A DNA stretch of 64,000 nt from Streptomyces globisporus (GTDB taxonomy: Bacteria; Actinomycetota; Actinomycetes; Streptomycetales; Streptomycetaceae): the NCBI GenBank assembly GCA_014649555.1, contig BMTG01000009.1, forward strand, positions 62,001 through 126,000. Reading direction: 5' to 3'. The notes below the pieces were generated by a model. The model did no database searches. It was given only the letters and a program-made list of their open reading frames with translations, and was not told where the DNA came from. A program made the translations under genes and the position numbers. This document shows positions 9,954 through 19,131 of this stretch, piece after piece (positions within the stretch are counted from its first letter, which is position 1; each line of letters begins with the position of its first letter).

Positions 9954-10387
9954 TAAGGCGTCAGCTCCGCCACCGCCTTCGCGATCCGCCGCTCCCGTGT
10001 CTCCTGAGCCTTCGCCCCCTCGACCGAGGTGACGTGCGCCTTCTGGCGGCTGGGCGAGAGCACGGCGAACGCCTCGGCCGCCCCCGGCACGGCGGCCAGC
10101 GCCGCCGCCAGGTCCTCGGGCGGCTCCACCGTGCGGGGCGCGGTGTCGAGGGTCAGTTCCACCTCGATGGCGTCGCCGCCGCCGATGCCGGTCGCCTTGC
10201 GCTTGTCGGAGCTGAACGGGATGAGGTACTGCCCGCCCATCGGGGCGATCGTGGAGCGGTACGCGTACCCGTTCACGGTCACGTTCACCGGCGGGCGCTT
10301 CCCCGCCCCGAGGGCCTCGACCACGCCTTCGGGGACCTCGATCCCGGTGTTGTTCCCGCTCTGGAACATCGTCGTCCTGAACTTCAT
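9953..10387 (-). CDS. DUF1905 / YdeI-like protein, 144 aa
   Basis: The N-terminal 90 residues match DUF1905, a small beta-barrel (MKFRTTMFQSGNNTGIEVPEGVVEAL, then VNGYAYRSTIAPMGGQYLIPF and IGGGDAIEVELTLD). The remainder has the YdeI/OmpD-associated C-terminal helix pair, where SPSRQKAHVTSVEGAKAQETRERRIAKAV is typical. Function is unknown; the family is common in actinobacteria. ATG 10385-10387 is preferred over 10396 because the domain starts there. Its stop codon coincides with the TA flank of the MITE-like element. Confidence 0.75.
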   Translation of the reverse strand: MKFRTTMFQSGNNTGIEVPEGVVEALGAGKRPPVNVTVNGYAYRSTIAPMGGQYLIPFSSDKRKATGIGGGDAIEVELTLDTAPRTVEPPEDLAAALAAVPGAAEAFAVLSPSRQKAHVTSVEGAKAQETRERRIAKAVAELTP

Positions 10388-10461
10388 GGCCCGCACCCTT
10401 CGTCTCCGCCGGCTGTTGTCAGGGCAGACGCCCGCCGCGCCGGAAACTCATCGCCGACGCC

Positions 10462-11262
10462 CTACGCGACAGGCTCCTCCTCTTCCAGCAGCCCCGCCGC
10501 GTGCAGCAGGTAGTCCGTCATCGGGTCGTAGAAGCGCGGGTCGGTGACGTGGTCGTCCAGCGGGACCGTGACCTGGAGGGTGCCTTCCGACTCGCCGAGG
10601 AAGAGGGCCGGGTCGTTGCAGTCGGCGTAACCGATCGCGTCCAGCCCCCGCTGTCCCGCGCAGCCCGCCCAGCCGTGGTCGGCGACGACCAGGTCGGGCA
10701 GCGGGCGGCCGAGATGGGCCATGGCGTCGAGGATGGCGGCCATCGGGGCCGGGGAGTGGGTGTGCCAGAGGGTCGCGCCGCGTTCCAGCATCGCGACGTC
10801 GGCGAACTGGAAGACCATGCCCTCGTCCGCGATCAGCCCGGACGGGATGCGGACGATCTCGCAGCCGGCCCGGCGCAGCGCGTCCGCCGTCTGCCGGTGC
10901 ACATCCAGCAGGCCGCCGGGGTGCCCGGTGGCGAACAGGACCCGCTCACGGCCGTCGGCGGCCTTGCGCAGGCGGGCCGCCATCCGCTCCAGGGCGTCGA
11001 CCGTCAGCTCCGGGTCGATGGTGTCCTGGCCCTGCCGGTGCGCGGGGTCGTCGTTCACCCCGCAGCGCTCGGCCATCACGGCGAGGACGTCCTGCTCGTC
11101 GGTCCAGCGGTCGCCGAGCTCCAGACCGAGCCAGTAGTGGCGGTCGCCGTTGGCGAGCTTGCGGTAGTGGGAGAGGTTGTTGTCGCGTGGCGTGGCGACG
11201 TCCCCCGCGATACGCGTACGGACGAGGTGGTCGACGAGGGCGGCGCGGCTGGGTATCGGCAT
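10462..11262 (-). CDS. Conserved actinobacterial protein, phosphatase-like annotation, 266 aa
   Basis: Proteins like this are, as I recall, annotated as phosphatase in streptomycetes, but I see no classical phosphatase motif, so the function is uncertain. Conserved-looking blocks are DNNLSHYRKLANGDRHYWLGLELGDRW, RVLFATGHPGGLLDVH, WHTHSPAPMAAIL and LVVADHGWAGCAGQRGLDAIGYADCNDPALFL. These are rich in His, Asp and Cys and suggest a metal site. No signal peptide is visible. The gene stands alone; four degenerate 13-bp repeats lie 50-100 bp upstream of the ATG. Confidence 0.6.
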   Translation of the reverse strand: MPIPSRAALVDHLVRTRIAGDVATPRDNNLSHYRKLANGDRHYWLGLELGDRWTDEQDVLAVMAERCGVNDDPAHRQGQDTIDPELTVDALERMAARLRKAADGRERVLFATGHPGGLLDVHRQTADALRRAGCEIVRIPSGLIADEGMVFQFADVAMLERGATLWHTHSPAPMAAILDAMAHLGRPLPDLVVADHGWAGCAGQRGLDAIGYADCNDPALFLGESEGTLQVTVPLDDHVTDPRFYDPMTDYLLHAAGLLEEEEPVA

Positions 11263-11309
11263 GGACCCATTGTGCCGTCCGGTGTGCGGACCGTGCCCGG
11301 TTCCTGATC

Positions 11310-11358
11310 AACGGAGGGCATCGGCGGAGGACAACAGAGGGCATCGACGCAGGACATC
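11310..11358. repeat. Four degenerate 13-bp tandem repeats upstream of the phosphatase-like gene
   Basis: Reading the plus strand, units are AACGGAGGGCATC (11310-11322), GGCGGAGGAC (short by three, 11323-11332), AACAGAGGGCATC (11333-11345) and GACGCAGGACATC (11346-11358). The common pattern is RRCGGAGGRCATC. The array lies in the promoter region of the minus-strand gene at 10462-11262 and could be an operator array. Confidence 0.6.
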
Positions 11359-11381
11359 GCCGGACGGCGGGGGCGCGGCCG

Positions 11382-11960
11382 TCAGCGGCTCGGGGGGCTC
11401 GGGCTGAGCCCTTCGACGGCGAGGACGAAGAGGCGGTCGGCCTGGACGGACGGTTCGGTGTGGTGCTCGGTGGCCAGGGCGATGCCGACGGCGAGGGTCA
11501 GCAGATCGTGGAAGGTGGTGCCCGGCCTGACCGCCCCGTCGCTCAGGGCCCGGCGGAGCAGCGGGGTGGCCGCGTCCTCGATCACCGCCCCGCAGGAGTG
11601 CTGCCCGGGTTCGGCGGGGGCGTCGGTGGGGGGCTCGAAGGTCAGGGCGTCGGCGAGGCCGCGGGCGCCGACGGCGTACGCGAGGAGGTCGTGCAGCCAC
11701 TCCAGCAGGGCGGCTCGGCTGTCCTCGGCGCGGCTCAGCTCGTCGGCGCGCTCGCACAGGCCCTGGATGCGCTCCTGGAAGACGGCTTCGAGCAGGGCCT
11801 GCCGGGTGGGGAAGTGGCGGCGCACGGTGGCGGAGCCGACGCCTGCCGTGCGGGCGACCTGTTCGAGGGAGGCGGCGGCCCCGTGCTGGGCGACCTCGGC
11901 CTCGGCCACGGCGAGGATGCGGCTGTAATTGCGGCGGGCGTCCGCGCGCTGACCGGTCAC
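11382..11960 (-). CDS. TetR-family regulator, 192 aa
   Basis: The N-terminal helix-turn-helix is clear: ARRNYSRILAVAEAEVAQHG, then SLEQVARTAGVGSATVRRHFPTRQALL. The C-terminal ligand domain has SRAALLEWLHDLLAYAV and the LTLAVGIALATE helix seen in regulators of short-chain dehydrogenases. GTG 11958-11960 is chosen for its GGGAGAG ribosome site; upstream in-frame ATGs would overlap the operators. It is divergent from an NmrA-like reductase, the usual target arrangement for this subfamily, and two matching palindromic elements lie between them. Confidence 0.88.
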   Translation of the reverse strand: MTGQRADARRNYSRILAVAEAEVAQHGAAASLEQVARTAGVGSATVRRHFPTRQALLEAVFQERIQGLCERADELSRAEDSRAALLEWLHDLLAYAVGARGLADALTFEPPTDAPAEPGQHSCGAVIEDAATPLLRRALSDGAVRPGTTFHDLLTLAVGIALATEHHTEPSVQADRLFVLAVEGLSPSPPSR

Positions 11961-11980
11961 TTTCTCTCCCTGTTTGCTAA

Positions 11981-12034
11981 GTGGTGGGCCCCGCCATATC
12001 GTAGCCGGGAAGGAAACGGTGGGCCCCGCCGTTT
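11981..12034. promoter_or_regulatory. Twin operators between TetR and NmrA-like genes
   Basis: The 13-mer GGTGGGCCCCGCC occurs at 11983-11995 and 12018-12030, 35 bp apart. The second copy sits in a longer near-palindrome, AAACGGTGG at 12014-12022 matched by CCGCCGTTT at 12026-12034. Duplicate palindromes centred in a TetR/target divergent promoter are the expected form of the repressor's binding sites. Confidence 0.6.
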
Positions 12035-12064
12035 CGCGTTCCCCGGTTGCGAGGAGACTTCGCC

Positions 12065-12976
12065 ATGGCATCACCCACCGCCCCCGTACTGGTCACCGGC
12101 GCCACCGGCCGTCAGGGCGGGGCCGTCACCCGGGCCCTGCTGTCCGCCGGCATCCCGGTGCGCGCGCTGGTGCGCGACCCGCACACGCGGCGCGCGAAGG
12201 ACGTCGAGGCGCTGGGTGTCGAGCTGGTGACCGGGGACCTGACCGACCGGTCCTCGCTGGACGCGCCCTGCGCGGGCGTCCGGGCGGTGTTCTCGGTGCA
12301 GATGCCGCCGATGGACGCGAGCGGCGTCGACTTCGCGGGGGAACGGGCGCAGGCGGCGAACCTGATCGAGGCGGCGCGGGCGGCGGGCGTGCCCCAGTTC
12401 GTCCAGTCCTCGACCAGCGGCGTCGGGGCGCACACGGAGACGCCCGGCTGGGCGGAGGGCCGCTGGGCGGCGATGGCCCCGTACTTCGACACCAAGCAGG
12501 CGATCCTGGAGCAGGTGCGCGGGGCGGGTTTCGCCCGCTGGGCCGTGGTGAAGCCCGCGTTCTTCATGGAGAACCTGCCCCAACTGGCGCCGAACGGGCC
12601 CGAAGGCGGCCTGGCGACGGTGATCCGGCCGGACACGGTCCTGGCGCTCGTGGCGAGCGAGGACATCGGCGCGGCCGTCGCCCACGCCGTCCAGGAGCCG
12701 GACCGGTTCCACGGGGTGGAGCTGGAGCTGGCGGGCGACCGCCTCACGATGGAGCAGGTGGCCGAGGTGCTGTCCGCGGCGTGGGGCGTACCGGTGACGG
12801 CCCCGTCGATGGACCTCGACGAGGCGCTCGCGGCGGGGATGCCCGCGTGGGGCGCCGGTCACCTGTGGAGCAACGCCATCACCCAGCCGGCCCGCCCCGA
12901 GCTCGCACGGGAACTCGGCATTCCGGTGACCTCGTTCGCCACCTGGGCGCACCGGCACCTGACGCCGGCGACCTGA
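12065..12976 (+). CDS. NmrA-like NAD(P)-binding protein, 303 aa
   Basis: This is an atypical short-chain dehydrogenase of the NmrA/isoflavone reductase-like type. It has the Rossmann motif VLVTGATGRQGGAV at residues 8-21, an ARG-containing second strand (VRALVRDPHTRRAK) and the SSTSGVGAHTETPG region. The YxxxK catalytic pair is represented by PYFDTKQAI. It may bind NADP(H) and reduce a small substrate or act as a redox sensor. The start at 12065 follows GAGGAG. It is divergent from its probable TetR repressor. The substrate is unknown. Confidence 0.8.
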   Translation: MASPTAPVLVTGATGRQGGAVTRALLSAGIPVRALVRDPHTRRAKDVEALGVELVTGDLTDRSSLDAPCAGVRAVFSVQMPPMDASGVDFAGERAQAANLIEAARAAGVPQFVQSSTSGVGAHTETPGWAEGRWAAMAPYFDTKQAILEQVRGAGFARWAVVKPAFFMENLPQLAPNGPEGGLATVIRPDTVLALVASEDIGAAVAHAVQEPDRFHGVELELAGDRLTMEQVAEVLSAAWGVPVTAPSMDLDEALAAGMPAWGAGHLWSNAITQPARPELARELGIPVTSFATWAHRHLTPAT

Positions 12977-13067
12977 GGGACCGCAGCCTCAGGGACGGCA
13001 GTCTTAAGGGACGGCAGCGACGTGAGAGGCAGCAGCCTGAGGGGCGGCGCTTCCCGGGAGCCGGGCC

Positions 13068-13733
13068 CTACGGGACCACCGAGAGCACCGTCACGACGGT
13101 CACCGTGGTGATCGCCGCCTGAAGGTTGCGGATCGCCTCGCGCACGCTGACGCCCGCCCAGTGCCCCTCGGCGATCTCCGCCATACGCGGGTCCACCTGC
13201 TTCTTCGGCAGTCCGGGGAAGGCCTGCGGGTGCATCCCCGTGGCGTGCACCAGGGCGACGAGCGCGCTGGTGCGGGCGTCCGGCTCGGCCCCCTCCAGCA
13301 CCGCGGCGGCCAGCCGGGCGCGCAGCTCCCGTTCGACGGTTCCGTCGGCCTCCGGGTAGCGGCGCACCGGGAAGACGCCGAGGGCCCGGTGCTTCTCCTC
13401 GGTCACCAGGCCACGGGCGACGAGGCTGTCCACGACGTCCTGGGAGCCCTTGGCGTGGTCCCGGGTCAGCCAGGCCACGACCTTGCGACTGCTGGAGGTC
13501 TCGTGGACCCAGCGCGTGAGCCGGTCGAGCCGGCCGTCCAGGAGGGCATCGCCGGTCGGGGTCGGGTCGAAGACCTCGACGCGGCCGCCCCGCACCGTGA
13601 CGCGCCCCGCCATGACCAGCTCCAGGAGCATGCCGGCCGCCACGCCCCAGCGGGCGGCGGTCTCCCCCTTCGCCGCGCCGGTCTCGTCGTCCAGCGACAG
13701 CAGCATGATCTCTTCGCCCAGTGAGACGGTCAT
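13068..13733 (-). CDS. GOLPH3/VPS74 (GPP34) family protein, 221 aa
   Basis: This is a GPP34-domain protein, an actinobacterial relative of eukaryotic GOLPH3, which binds phosphoinositides at membranes. Visible family features are MTVSLGEEIMLLSLDDETGA at the start, WGVAAGMLLELVMAGRV, RRYPEADGTVERELRARL and the C-terminal VSVREAIRNLQAAITTV. Streptomyces genomes carry several copies, and their role is not established. ATG 13731-13733 is the natural domain start. The gene is convergent with the NmrA-like gene; the intervening DNA holds three loose GGGACGGCAG-type repeats. Confidence 0.82.
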   Translation of the reverse strand: MTVSLGEEIMLLSLDDETGAAKGETAARWGVAAGMLLELVMAGRVTVRGGRVEVFDPTPTGDALLDGRLDRLTRWVHETSSSRKVVAWLTRDHAKGSQDVVDSLVARGLVTEEKHRALGVFPVRRYPEADGTVERELRARLAAAVLEGAEPDARTSALVALVHATGMHPQAFPGLPKKQVDPRMAEIAEGHWAGVSVREAIRNLQAAITTVTVVTVLSVVP

Positions 13734-13833
13734 CGTGCGGCTCCCCGATTCGTTGCGTGTTGACCGGAGAGACGTACGTACCCCGTTCATGGTTGCCCGG
13801 AACCACGAGCGACTCAGGCGGAAAAGCCGCAGC

Positions 13834-14451
13834 TCAGGAAGGTTCCGCCGCGGCGAACGCGCCCCGGGCGAGCCGGTGCAGCAGGGCGGCGGTCGCCGCG
13901 CGGCCGGGCAGGGCGTCGGGGCGGGCCAGGTGCGGGGTGGAGTTCAGCAGGCCGAAGACGGCGTGCACGGTGACACGGGCCCGGTTCTCGGGCAGCGACG
14001 GGTAGAGGGCTCGGACGACGCCGACCCAGACCTCGACGTACTCGCGCTGGAGGCGGCGCACCCGCTTGCGGTCCGTGTCGCGCAGCCGGTCCAGCTCCCG
14101 GTCGTGGAGGGTGATCAGGGGGCGGTCGTCGAGAGCGAAGTCGATATGGCCCTCGATGAGCGCGTCCAGGAGGGCCTCCGGGGAGCCGTCGCCCCGGGCC
14201 TCGTCCTCCGCCACCCGCAGCCGTCCGCCCTCCAGCAGGCGTTCACTGATGCCCACCAGCAGTTCGGCGAGCATCGCGTCCTTGCCGGGGAAGTGGCGGT
14301 AGAGGCCGGGGCCGCTGATGCCGACGGCGGCGCCTATCTCGTCGACGCCGACACCGTGGAAGCCGCGCTCGGCGAAGAGGCGGGCGGCCTCCCGGAGGAT
14401 CTGCTCGCGGCGGGTGGGGGCCGCGACGCGGGCGGCGGCATGGGTGCTCAT
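13834..14451 (-). CDS. TetR-family repressor, AccR-like, of the acyl-CoA catabolic operon
   Basis: The N-terminal helix-turn-helix is canonical: RREQILREAARLFAERGFHGVGVDEIGAAVGISGPGLYRHFPGKDAML. The ligand domain has DALIEGHIDFALDDRPLITLHDRELDRL. It is divergent from a methylcrotonyl-CoA-type carboxylase operon. Two copies of the GTTAA-N6-TTAAC motif that I recall for S. avermitilis AccR (a TetR repressor responding to short-chain acyl-CoA) lie in the 119-bp gap. The identification therefore rests on family, synteny and operator. Effectors are expected to be acyl-CoAs; none can be read from sequence. Confidence 0.82.
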   Translation of the reverse strand: MSTHAAARVAAPTRREQILREAARLFAERGFHGVGVDEIGAAVGISGPGLYRHFPGKDAMLAELLVGISERLLEGGRLRVAEDEARGDGSPEALLDALIEGHIDFALDDRPLITLHDRELDRLRDTDRKRVRRLQREYVEVWVGVVRALYPSLPENRARVTVHAVFGLLNSTPHLARPDALPGRAATAALLHRLARGAFAAAEPS

Positions 14452-14474
14452 GAGGATTCATTCTAGACAGGGTC

Positions 14475-14519
14475 GTTAGCGGTCGTTAACCTGAGGGAAA
14501 CGCGTTAACGCTCATTAAC
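14475..14519. promoter_or_regulatory. Two AccR-type operators (GTTAA-N6-TTAAC)
   Basis: GTTAACGCTCATTAAC at 14504-14519 is an exact match to GTTAA-N6-TTAAC. GTTAGCGGTCGTTAAC at 14475-14490 has one mismatch. They lie 24-39 and 53-68 bp from the repressor start and 51-96 bp from the carboxylase start, so both divergent genes can be controlled. Confidence 0.75.
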
Positions 14520-14570
14520 AGCACGTCAACGCATTTCACCACTGCGGTACGGGCAAGGGGGCTCGACACG

Positions 14571-16193
14571 ATGCAGCAGGCACCGGTCCTGGCGAGCGCG
14601 GCCGATCCCGCCTCGGAGGCCTGGCAGGCCAACGAGGCGGCGCATCGCGCGCTCTCCGACGACCTGGCGGGACGTCTCGCCACGGCACGGCTGGGCGGGG
14701 GTGAGAAGGCGCGGGCCCGCCACGAGGCGCGCGGCAAACTGCTCCCCCGGGACCGGGTGGACACCCTTCTCGACCCGGGCTCCCCGTTCCTGGAGCTGGC
14801 CCCCCTGGCGGCGAACGGGATGTACGGGGACCAGGCCCCGGCCGCGGGCGTCATCGCGGGCATCGGGCGGGTCTCCGGCCGGGAGTGCGTGATCGTCGCC
14901 AACGACGCGACCGTCAAGGGCGGCACGTACTACCCGATGACCGTGAAGAAGCACCTGCGCGCCCAGGAAGTGGCTCTGGAGAACCGTCTCCCCTGCCTCT
15001 ACCTGGTCGACTCGGGCGGTGCGTTCCTGCCGATGCAGGACGAGGTCTTCCCCGACCGGGACCACTTCGGGCGGATCTTCTACAACCAGGCCCGGATGTC
15101 GGGGGCGGGCATCCCGCAGATCGCGGCGGTGCTGGGCTCCTGCACGGCGGGCGGGGCGTACGTCCCGGCGATGAGCGACGAGGCCGTCATCGTCCGCAAC
15201 CAGGGCACGATCTTCCTCGGCGGCCCGCCGCTGGTGAAGGCGGCGACCGGCGAGGTCGTGACGGCGGAGGAGCTGGGCGGCGGCGAGGTCCACTCCCGTA
15301 CGTCGGGGGTCACCGACCATCTCGCGGAGGACGACGCGCACGCGCTGCGGATCGTCCGCAACATCGTCGCGACCCTCCCGGACCGGGCCCCGCTCCCCTG
15401 GTCGGTCGAGCCGGCCGAGGAGCCGAAGGTCGACCCGGCGGGGCTGTACGGGGCGGTCCCGGTGGACTCCCGCACCCCCTACGACGTCCGCGAAGTGATC
15501 GCCCGGGTCGTGGACGGCTCCCGCTTCCAGGAGTTCAAGGCGGAGTACGGCCAGACCCTGATCACCGGCTTCGCCCGGATCCACGGCCACCCGGTCGGGA
15601 TCGTCGCGAACAACGGCATCCTGTTCTCCGAGTCCGCCCAGAAGGGCGCGCACTTCATCGAGCTGTGCGACCAGCGCGGCATCCCGCTCGTCTTCCTCCA
15701 GAACATCTCCGGCTTCATGGTCGGCCGGGACTACGAGGCGGGCGGCATCGCCAAGCACGGCGCGAAGATGGTCACGGCGGTGGCCTGCACCCGGGTGCCG
15801 AAGCTGACGGTCGTCGTCGGCGGTTCGTACGGCGCGGGCAACTACTCCATGTGCGGCCGGGCCTACAGCCCCCGCTTCCTCTGGATGTGGCCGAACGCCA
15901 AGATCTCGGTGATGGGCGGTGAGCAGGCGGCCTCCGTCCTGGCCACCGTCAAGCGCGACCAGCTCGGCGACGACTGGAGCGCCGAGGACGAAGAAACGTT
16001 CAAGGCCCCGATCCGCGCCCAGTACGAGACCCAGGGCAACGCCTACTACGCCAGCGCCCGGCTCTGGGACGACGGGGTGATCGACCCCGTGGACACCCGG
16101 CAGGTCCTCGGCCTCGCCCTGACCGCCTGCGCCAATGCCCCGTTGCCCCAGAAGGACCCGGCCGGGCCCGGCTTCGGCGTCTTCCGGATGTGA
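14571..16193 (+). CDS. Acyl-CoA carboxylase carboxyltransferase (methylcrotonoyl-CoA carboxylase beta type)
   Basis: This is the beta subunit of a biotin-dependent carboxylase. It transfers carboxyl from carboxybiotin to an acyl-CoA, here most likely 3-methylcrotonoyl-CoA in leucine breakdown. The 540-residue length is typical. Characteristic crotonase-fold segments are [20 protein letters not shown], the oxyanion loop [16 protein letters not shown], and in the second half [27 protein letters not shown] and [16 protein letters not shown]. The C-terminal [17 protein letters not shown] is also standard. The HMG-CoA lyase downstream supports methylcrotonoyl-CoA rather than propionyl-CoA as substrate. 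It starts the operon and precedes the biotin subunit by 7 bp. Confidence 0.92.
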   Translation: MQQAPVLASAADPASEAWQANEAAHRALSDDLAGRLATARLGGGEKARARHEARGKLLPRDRVDTLLDPGSPFLELAPLAANGMYGDQAPAAGVIAGIGRVSGRECVIVANDATVKGGTYYPMTVKKHLRAQEVALENRLPCLYLVDSGGAFLPMQDEVFPDRDHFGRIFYNQARMSGAGIPQIAAVLGSCTAGGAYVPAMSDEAVIVRNQGTIFLGGPPLVKAATGEVVTAEELGGGEVHSRTSGVTDHLAEDDAHALRIVRNIVATLPDRAPLPWSVEPAEEPKVDPAGLYGAVPVDSRTPYDVREVIARVVDGSRFQEFKAEYGQTLITGFARIHGHPVGIVANNGILFSESAQKGAHFIELCDQRGIPLVFLQNISGFMVGRDYEAGGIAKHGAKMVTAVACTRVPKLTVVVGGSYGAGNYSMCGRAYSPRFLWMWPNAKISVMGGEQAASVLATVKRDQLGDDWSAEDEETFKAPIRAQYETQGNAYYASARLWDDGVIDPVDTRQVLGLALTACANAPLPQKDPAGPGFGVFRM

Positions 16194-16200
16194 GGAACAG

Positions 16201-18156
16201 ATGACGACGATGTTCGACACCGTTCTGGTCGCCAACCGCGGCGAGATCGCGGTCCGGGTGATCCGGACCCTGCGGGAGCAGGGCGTGCGCTCGGTCGCGG
16301 TCTTCAGCGACGCGGACGCGGACGCCCGGCATGTCCGGGAGGCGGACACGGCGGTACGGATCGGCCCGCCGCCCGCCGCCGAGAGCTATCTGAACGTGCC
16401 GGCGCTCCTGGAGGCGGCCCGCCGCACGGGGGCGCAGGCGGTCCACCCGGGGTACGGATTCCTGGCGGAGAACGCGGAGTTCGCACAGGCGTGCGCGGAC
16501 GCCGGGCTGGTCTTCATCGGCCCGCCCGCCGCCGCGATCGCGCTCATGGGTGACAAGATCCGGGCCAAGGAGACGGTCGCGGCGTACGGCGTCCCGGTCG
16601 TGCCCGGCTCCTCCGGCAGCGGTCTGACCGACGCCGAACTGGAGTCGGCGGCTCGGGAGATCGGCACCCCGGTCCTACTGAAGCCCTCTGCGGGCGGCGG
16701 CGGGAAGGGCATGCGCCTGGTCCGCGACGCGGCGGTGCTGGGCGAGGAGATCGCGGCGGCGCGACGGGAGGCCCGCGCCTCCTTCGGCGACGACACCCTG
16801 CTCGTCGAGCGGTGGATCGACCGCCCGCGCCACATCGAGATCCAGGTCCTGGCGGACGCCCACGGCACCGTGATCCACCTGGGCGAGCGCGAGTGCTCGC
16901 TCCAGCGCCGCCACCAGAAGATCATCGAGGAGGCGCCGTCCGTCCTGCTGGACGAGGCGACCCGGGCGGCGATGGGCGAGGCGGCCGTCCAGGCGGCGCG
17001 CAGTTGCGGTTATGTCGGGGCGGGGACGGTGGAGTTCATCGTCCCGGGCAACGACCCGTCCTCGTACTACTTCATGGAGATGAACACCCGCCTCCAGGTC
17101 GAGCACCCGGTGACCGAGCTGATCACCGGCCTGGACCTGGTGGAGTGGCAGCTGAGGGTGGCATCCGGCGAGCAACTCCCTTACGCACAGGAGGACATCA
17201 CGCTGACCGGCTGGGCGATCGAGGCGAGGGTCTGCGCCGAGGACCCCTCCCGCGGCTTCCTGCCCTCCGGCGGTACGGTGCTGGCGCTGCGCGAACCGCA
17301 GGGCGGCGGGGTGCGGACGGACTCGGGGCTCAGCGAGGGCGTGCCGGTGGGCAGCCTGTACGACCCGATGCTGTCGAAGGTCATCGCGTACGGCCCCGAC
17401 CGCGCGACGGCCGTCCGCAAGCTGCGGGCGGCCCTGGCGGACACGGTGATCCTGGGCGTCCCGACCAACGCGGGTTTCCTGCGCCGCCTGTTGGCGCACC
17501 CGGACGTGGTGGCGGGCAACCTGGACACGGGTCTGGTGGAGCGCGAGGCGGAGGGCCTGGTGCCGGACGGGGTTCCGGACGAGGTGTACGCGGCGGCTGC
17601 GGCGGTGCGCCTCGACGCCCTGGCCCCCCGGCCGGACGCGGGCGGCTGGACGGACCCGTTCTCGGTGCCGAGCGGGTGGCGGACGGGGGGTGTGCGGGCG
17701 CCGCTGACCTTCCCGTTGCGGGTGTCGGGCGCGGACCCGGTGACGTACGGGGCCCCGGCCTCCGCGACGGTCACGGCCGACCGGGTCACGGTCGAACAGG
17801 ACGGCACGGTCGTCCACTTCCACCGTTCCGGCGACTGGCTCGGCCGGGACGGTGACACCTGGCACGTCCAGGACCACGACCCGGTGGAGGCCTCCCTGAG
17901 CGGGGCGGGCCGGAGCGGGGCGGACACGCTGGCGGCCCCGATGCCCGGCACGGTCACGGTGGTGAAGGTGGCCGTCGGGGACGAGGTCGAGGCAGGGCAG
18001 AGCCTGCTCGTGGTGGAGGCGATGAAGATGGAGCACGTGATCTCCGCCCCGCACGCGGGGACGGTGACGGAGCTGGACGTCTCGGCGGGCGCGACGGTGG
18101 CTATGGACCAGGTCCTGGCGGTCGTGGTCCCGGTCGCCGACGGGGAGGACGCATGA
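16201..18156 (+). CDS. Acyl-CoA carboxylase biotin-carrying alpha subunit (methylcrotonoyl-CoA carboxylase type)
   Basis: This alpha subunit combines biotin carboxylase (residues about 5-450) with a C-terminal biotinyl domain. Visible motifs are [16 protein letters not shown] at the start, the ATP-grasp loop [14 protein letters not shown], the catalytic [14 protein letters not shown], and [12 protein letters not shown] near the end, whose lysine carries biotin. The 651-residue length fits methylcrotonoyl-CoA carboxylase alpha. The ATG at 16201 follows GAGGAACAG and lies 7 bp after the beta gene. The stop overlaps the HMG-CoA lyase start (ATGA), so all three are translationally linked. Confidence 0.93.
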   Translation: MTTMFDTVLVANRGEIAVRVIRTLREQGVRSVAVFSDADADARHVREADTAVRIGPPPAAESYLNVPALLEAARRTGAQAVHPGYGFLAENAEFAQACADAGLVFIGPPAAAIALMGDKIRAKETVAAYGVPVVPGSSGSGLTDAELESAAREIGTPVLLKPSAGGGGKGMRLVRDAAVLGEEIAAARREARASFGDDTLLVERWIDRPRHIEIQVLADAHGTVIHLGERECSLQRRHQKIIEEAPSVLLDEATRAAMGEAAVQAARSCGYVGAGTVEFIVPGNDPSSYYFMEMNTRLQVEHPVTELITGLDLVEWQLRVASGEQLPYAQEDITLTGWAIEARVCAEDPSRGFLPSGGTVLALREPQGGGVRTDSGLSEGVPVGSLYDPMLSKVIAYGPDRATAVRKLRAALADTVILGVPTNAGFLRRLLAHPDVVAGNLDTGLVEREAEGLVPDGVPDEVYAAAAAVRLDALAPRPDAGGWTDPFSVPSGWRTGGVRAPLTFPLRVSGADPVTYGAPASATVTADRVTVEQDGTVVHFHRSGDWLGRDGDTWHVQDHDPVEASLSGAGRSGADTLAAPMPGTVTVVKVAVGDEVEAGQSLLVVEAMKMEHVISAPHAGTVTELDVSAGATVAMDQVLAVVVPVADGEDA

Positions 18157-19127
18157 GCACGCAAGGGCTCCCCATGAAGGTTCCGGCCCCCGGCCTCCCG
18201 GCCCGGGTCCGTATCCACGAGGTGGGCGCGCGGGACGGCCTGCAGAACGAGAAGCAGGCCGTCCCGACCGAGGTGAAGGCGGAGTTCATCCGCCGCCTGG
18301 CGGTGGCAGGACTCACCACCATCGAGGCGACGAGCTTCGTGCACCCGGAGTGGGTGCCCCAACTTGCGGACGCCGAGGCGCTTTTCCCGCTCCTCGGCGA
18401 CATCGCCGACGTAGGAGACGTATCCCTCCCCGTCCTGGTCCCGAACGAACGCGGACTGGACCGGGCGCTGGCGCTCGGGGTGCGGTCGATCGCGGTGTTC
18501 GGCTCGGCGACGGAGACGTTCGCGGCCCGCAATCTGAACCGGACGGTCGACGAGTCGCTGGCGATGTTCGAGCGGGTGGTGGCCCGCGCCAAGGCGGACA
18601 AGCTCCGGGTGCGTGGGTATCTGTCGATGTGCTTCGGTGACCCGTGGGAGGGCGCGGTCCCGGTCGCCCAGGTGGTGAGGGTGGCCAAGGCCCTGATGGA
18701 CCTGGGCTGCGACGAGCTGTCGCTGGGCGACACGATCGGGGTGGCGACGCCGGGCCATGTGACGGCGCTGCTGACAGCCCTGAACGAGGCAGGCGTGGCG
18801 ACGCCCGCGATCGGCGTCCACTTCCACGACACGTACGGCCAGGCGCTGTCGAACACCCTGGCGGCGCTCCAGCACGGGGTGAGCACGGTCGACGCCTCCG
18901 CGGGCGGCCTGGGCGGCTGCCCGTACGCCAAGAGCGCCACGGGGAACCTCGCCACCGAGGACCTGGTCTGGATGCTCGAAGGACTCGGCATCGAAACGGG
19001 CGTCGACCTGGCCGAACTGACCGCCACCAGCGTCTGGCTGGCCGAACACCTGGGCCGGCCGAGCCCATCCCGCACGGTCCGTGCCCTGACCCCTCCCCCT
19101 TCTTCCTCTCCCACAAGGAGTGAGTGA
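18153..19127 (+). CDS. Hydroxymethylglutaryl-CoA lyase
   Basis: This cleaves HMG-CoA to acetyl-CoA and acetoacetate, the last step of leucine degradation. It is a 324-residue TIM-barrel enzyme of the DRE-TIM family. The metal-binding start is [13 protein letters not shown], the barrel continues with [15 protein letters not shown] and [12 protein letters not shown], and the lyase signature [15 protein letters not shown] contains the active-site cysteine. The start codon overlaps the previous stop by four bases (ATGA). The gene is part of the catabolic operon that continues into the acyl-CoA dehydrogenase. Confidence 0.93.
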   Translation: MSTQGLPMKVPAPGLPARVRIHEVGARDGLQNEKQAVPTEVKAEFIRRLAVAGLTTIEATSFVHPEWVPQLADAEALFPLLGDIADVGDVSLPVLVPNERGLDRALALGVRSIAVFGSATETFAARNLNRTVDESLAMFERVVARAKADKLRVRGYLSMCFGDPWEGAVPVAQVVRVAKALMDLGCDELSLGDTIGVATPGHVTALLTALNEAGVATPAIGVHFHDTYGQALSNTLAALQHGVSTVDASAGGLGGCPYAKSATGNLATEDLVWMLEGLGIETGVDLAELTATSVWLAEHLGRPSPSRTVRALTPPPSSSPTRSE

Positions 19128-19131
19128 CCCC

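Noticed and set aside
12976-13067. GGGACGGCAG-type repeats between the NmrA-like and GPP34 genes
   Set aside because: Three loose copies with variable spacing; too weak to call an element.
14526-16349. 607-codon minus-strand frame opposite the carboxyltransferase
   Set aside because: Antisense shadow; the plus strand encodes a complete carboxyltransferase with all motifs.
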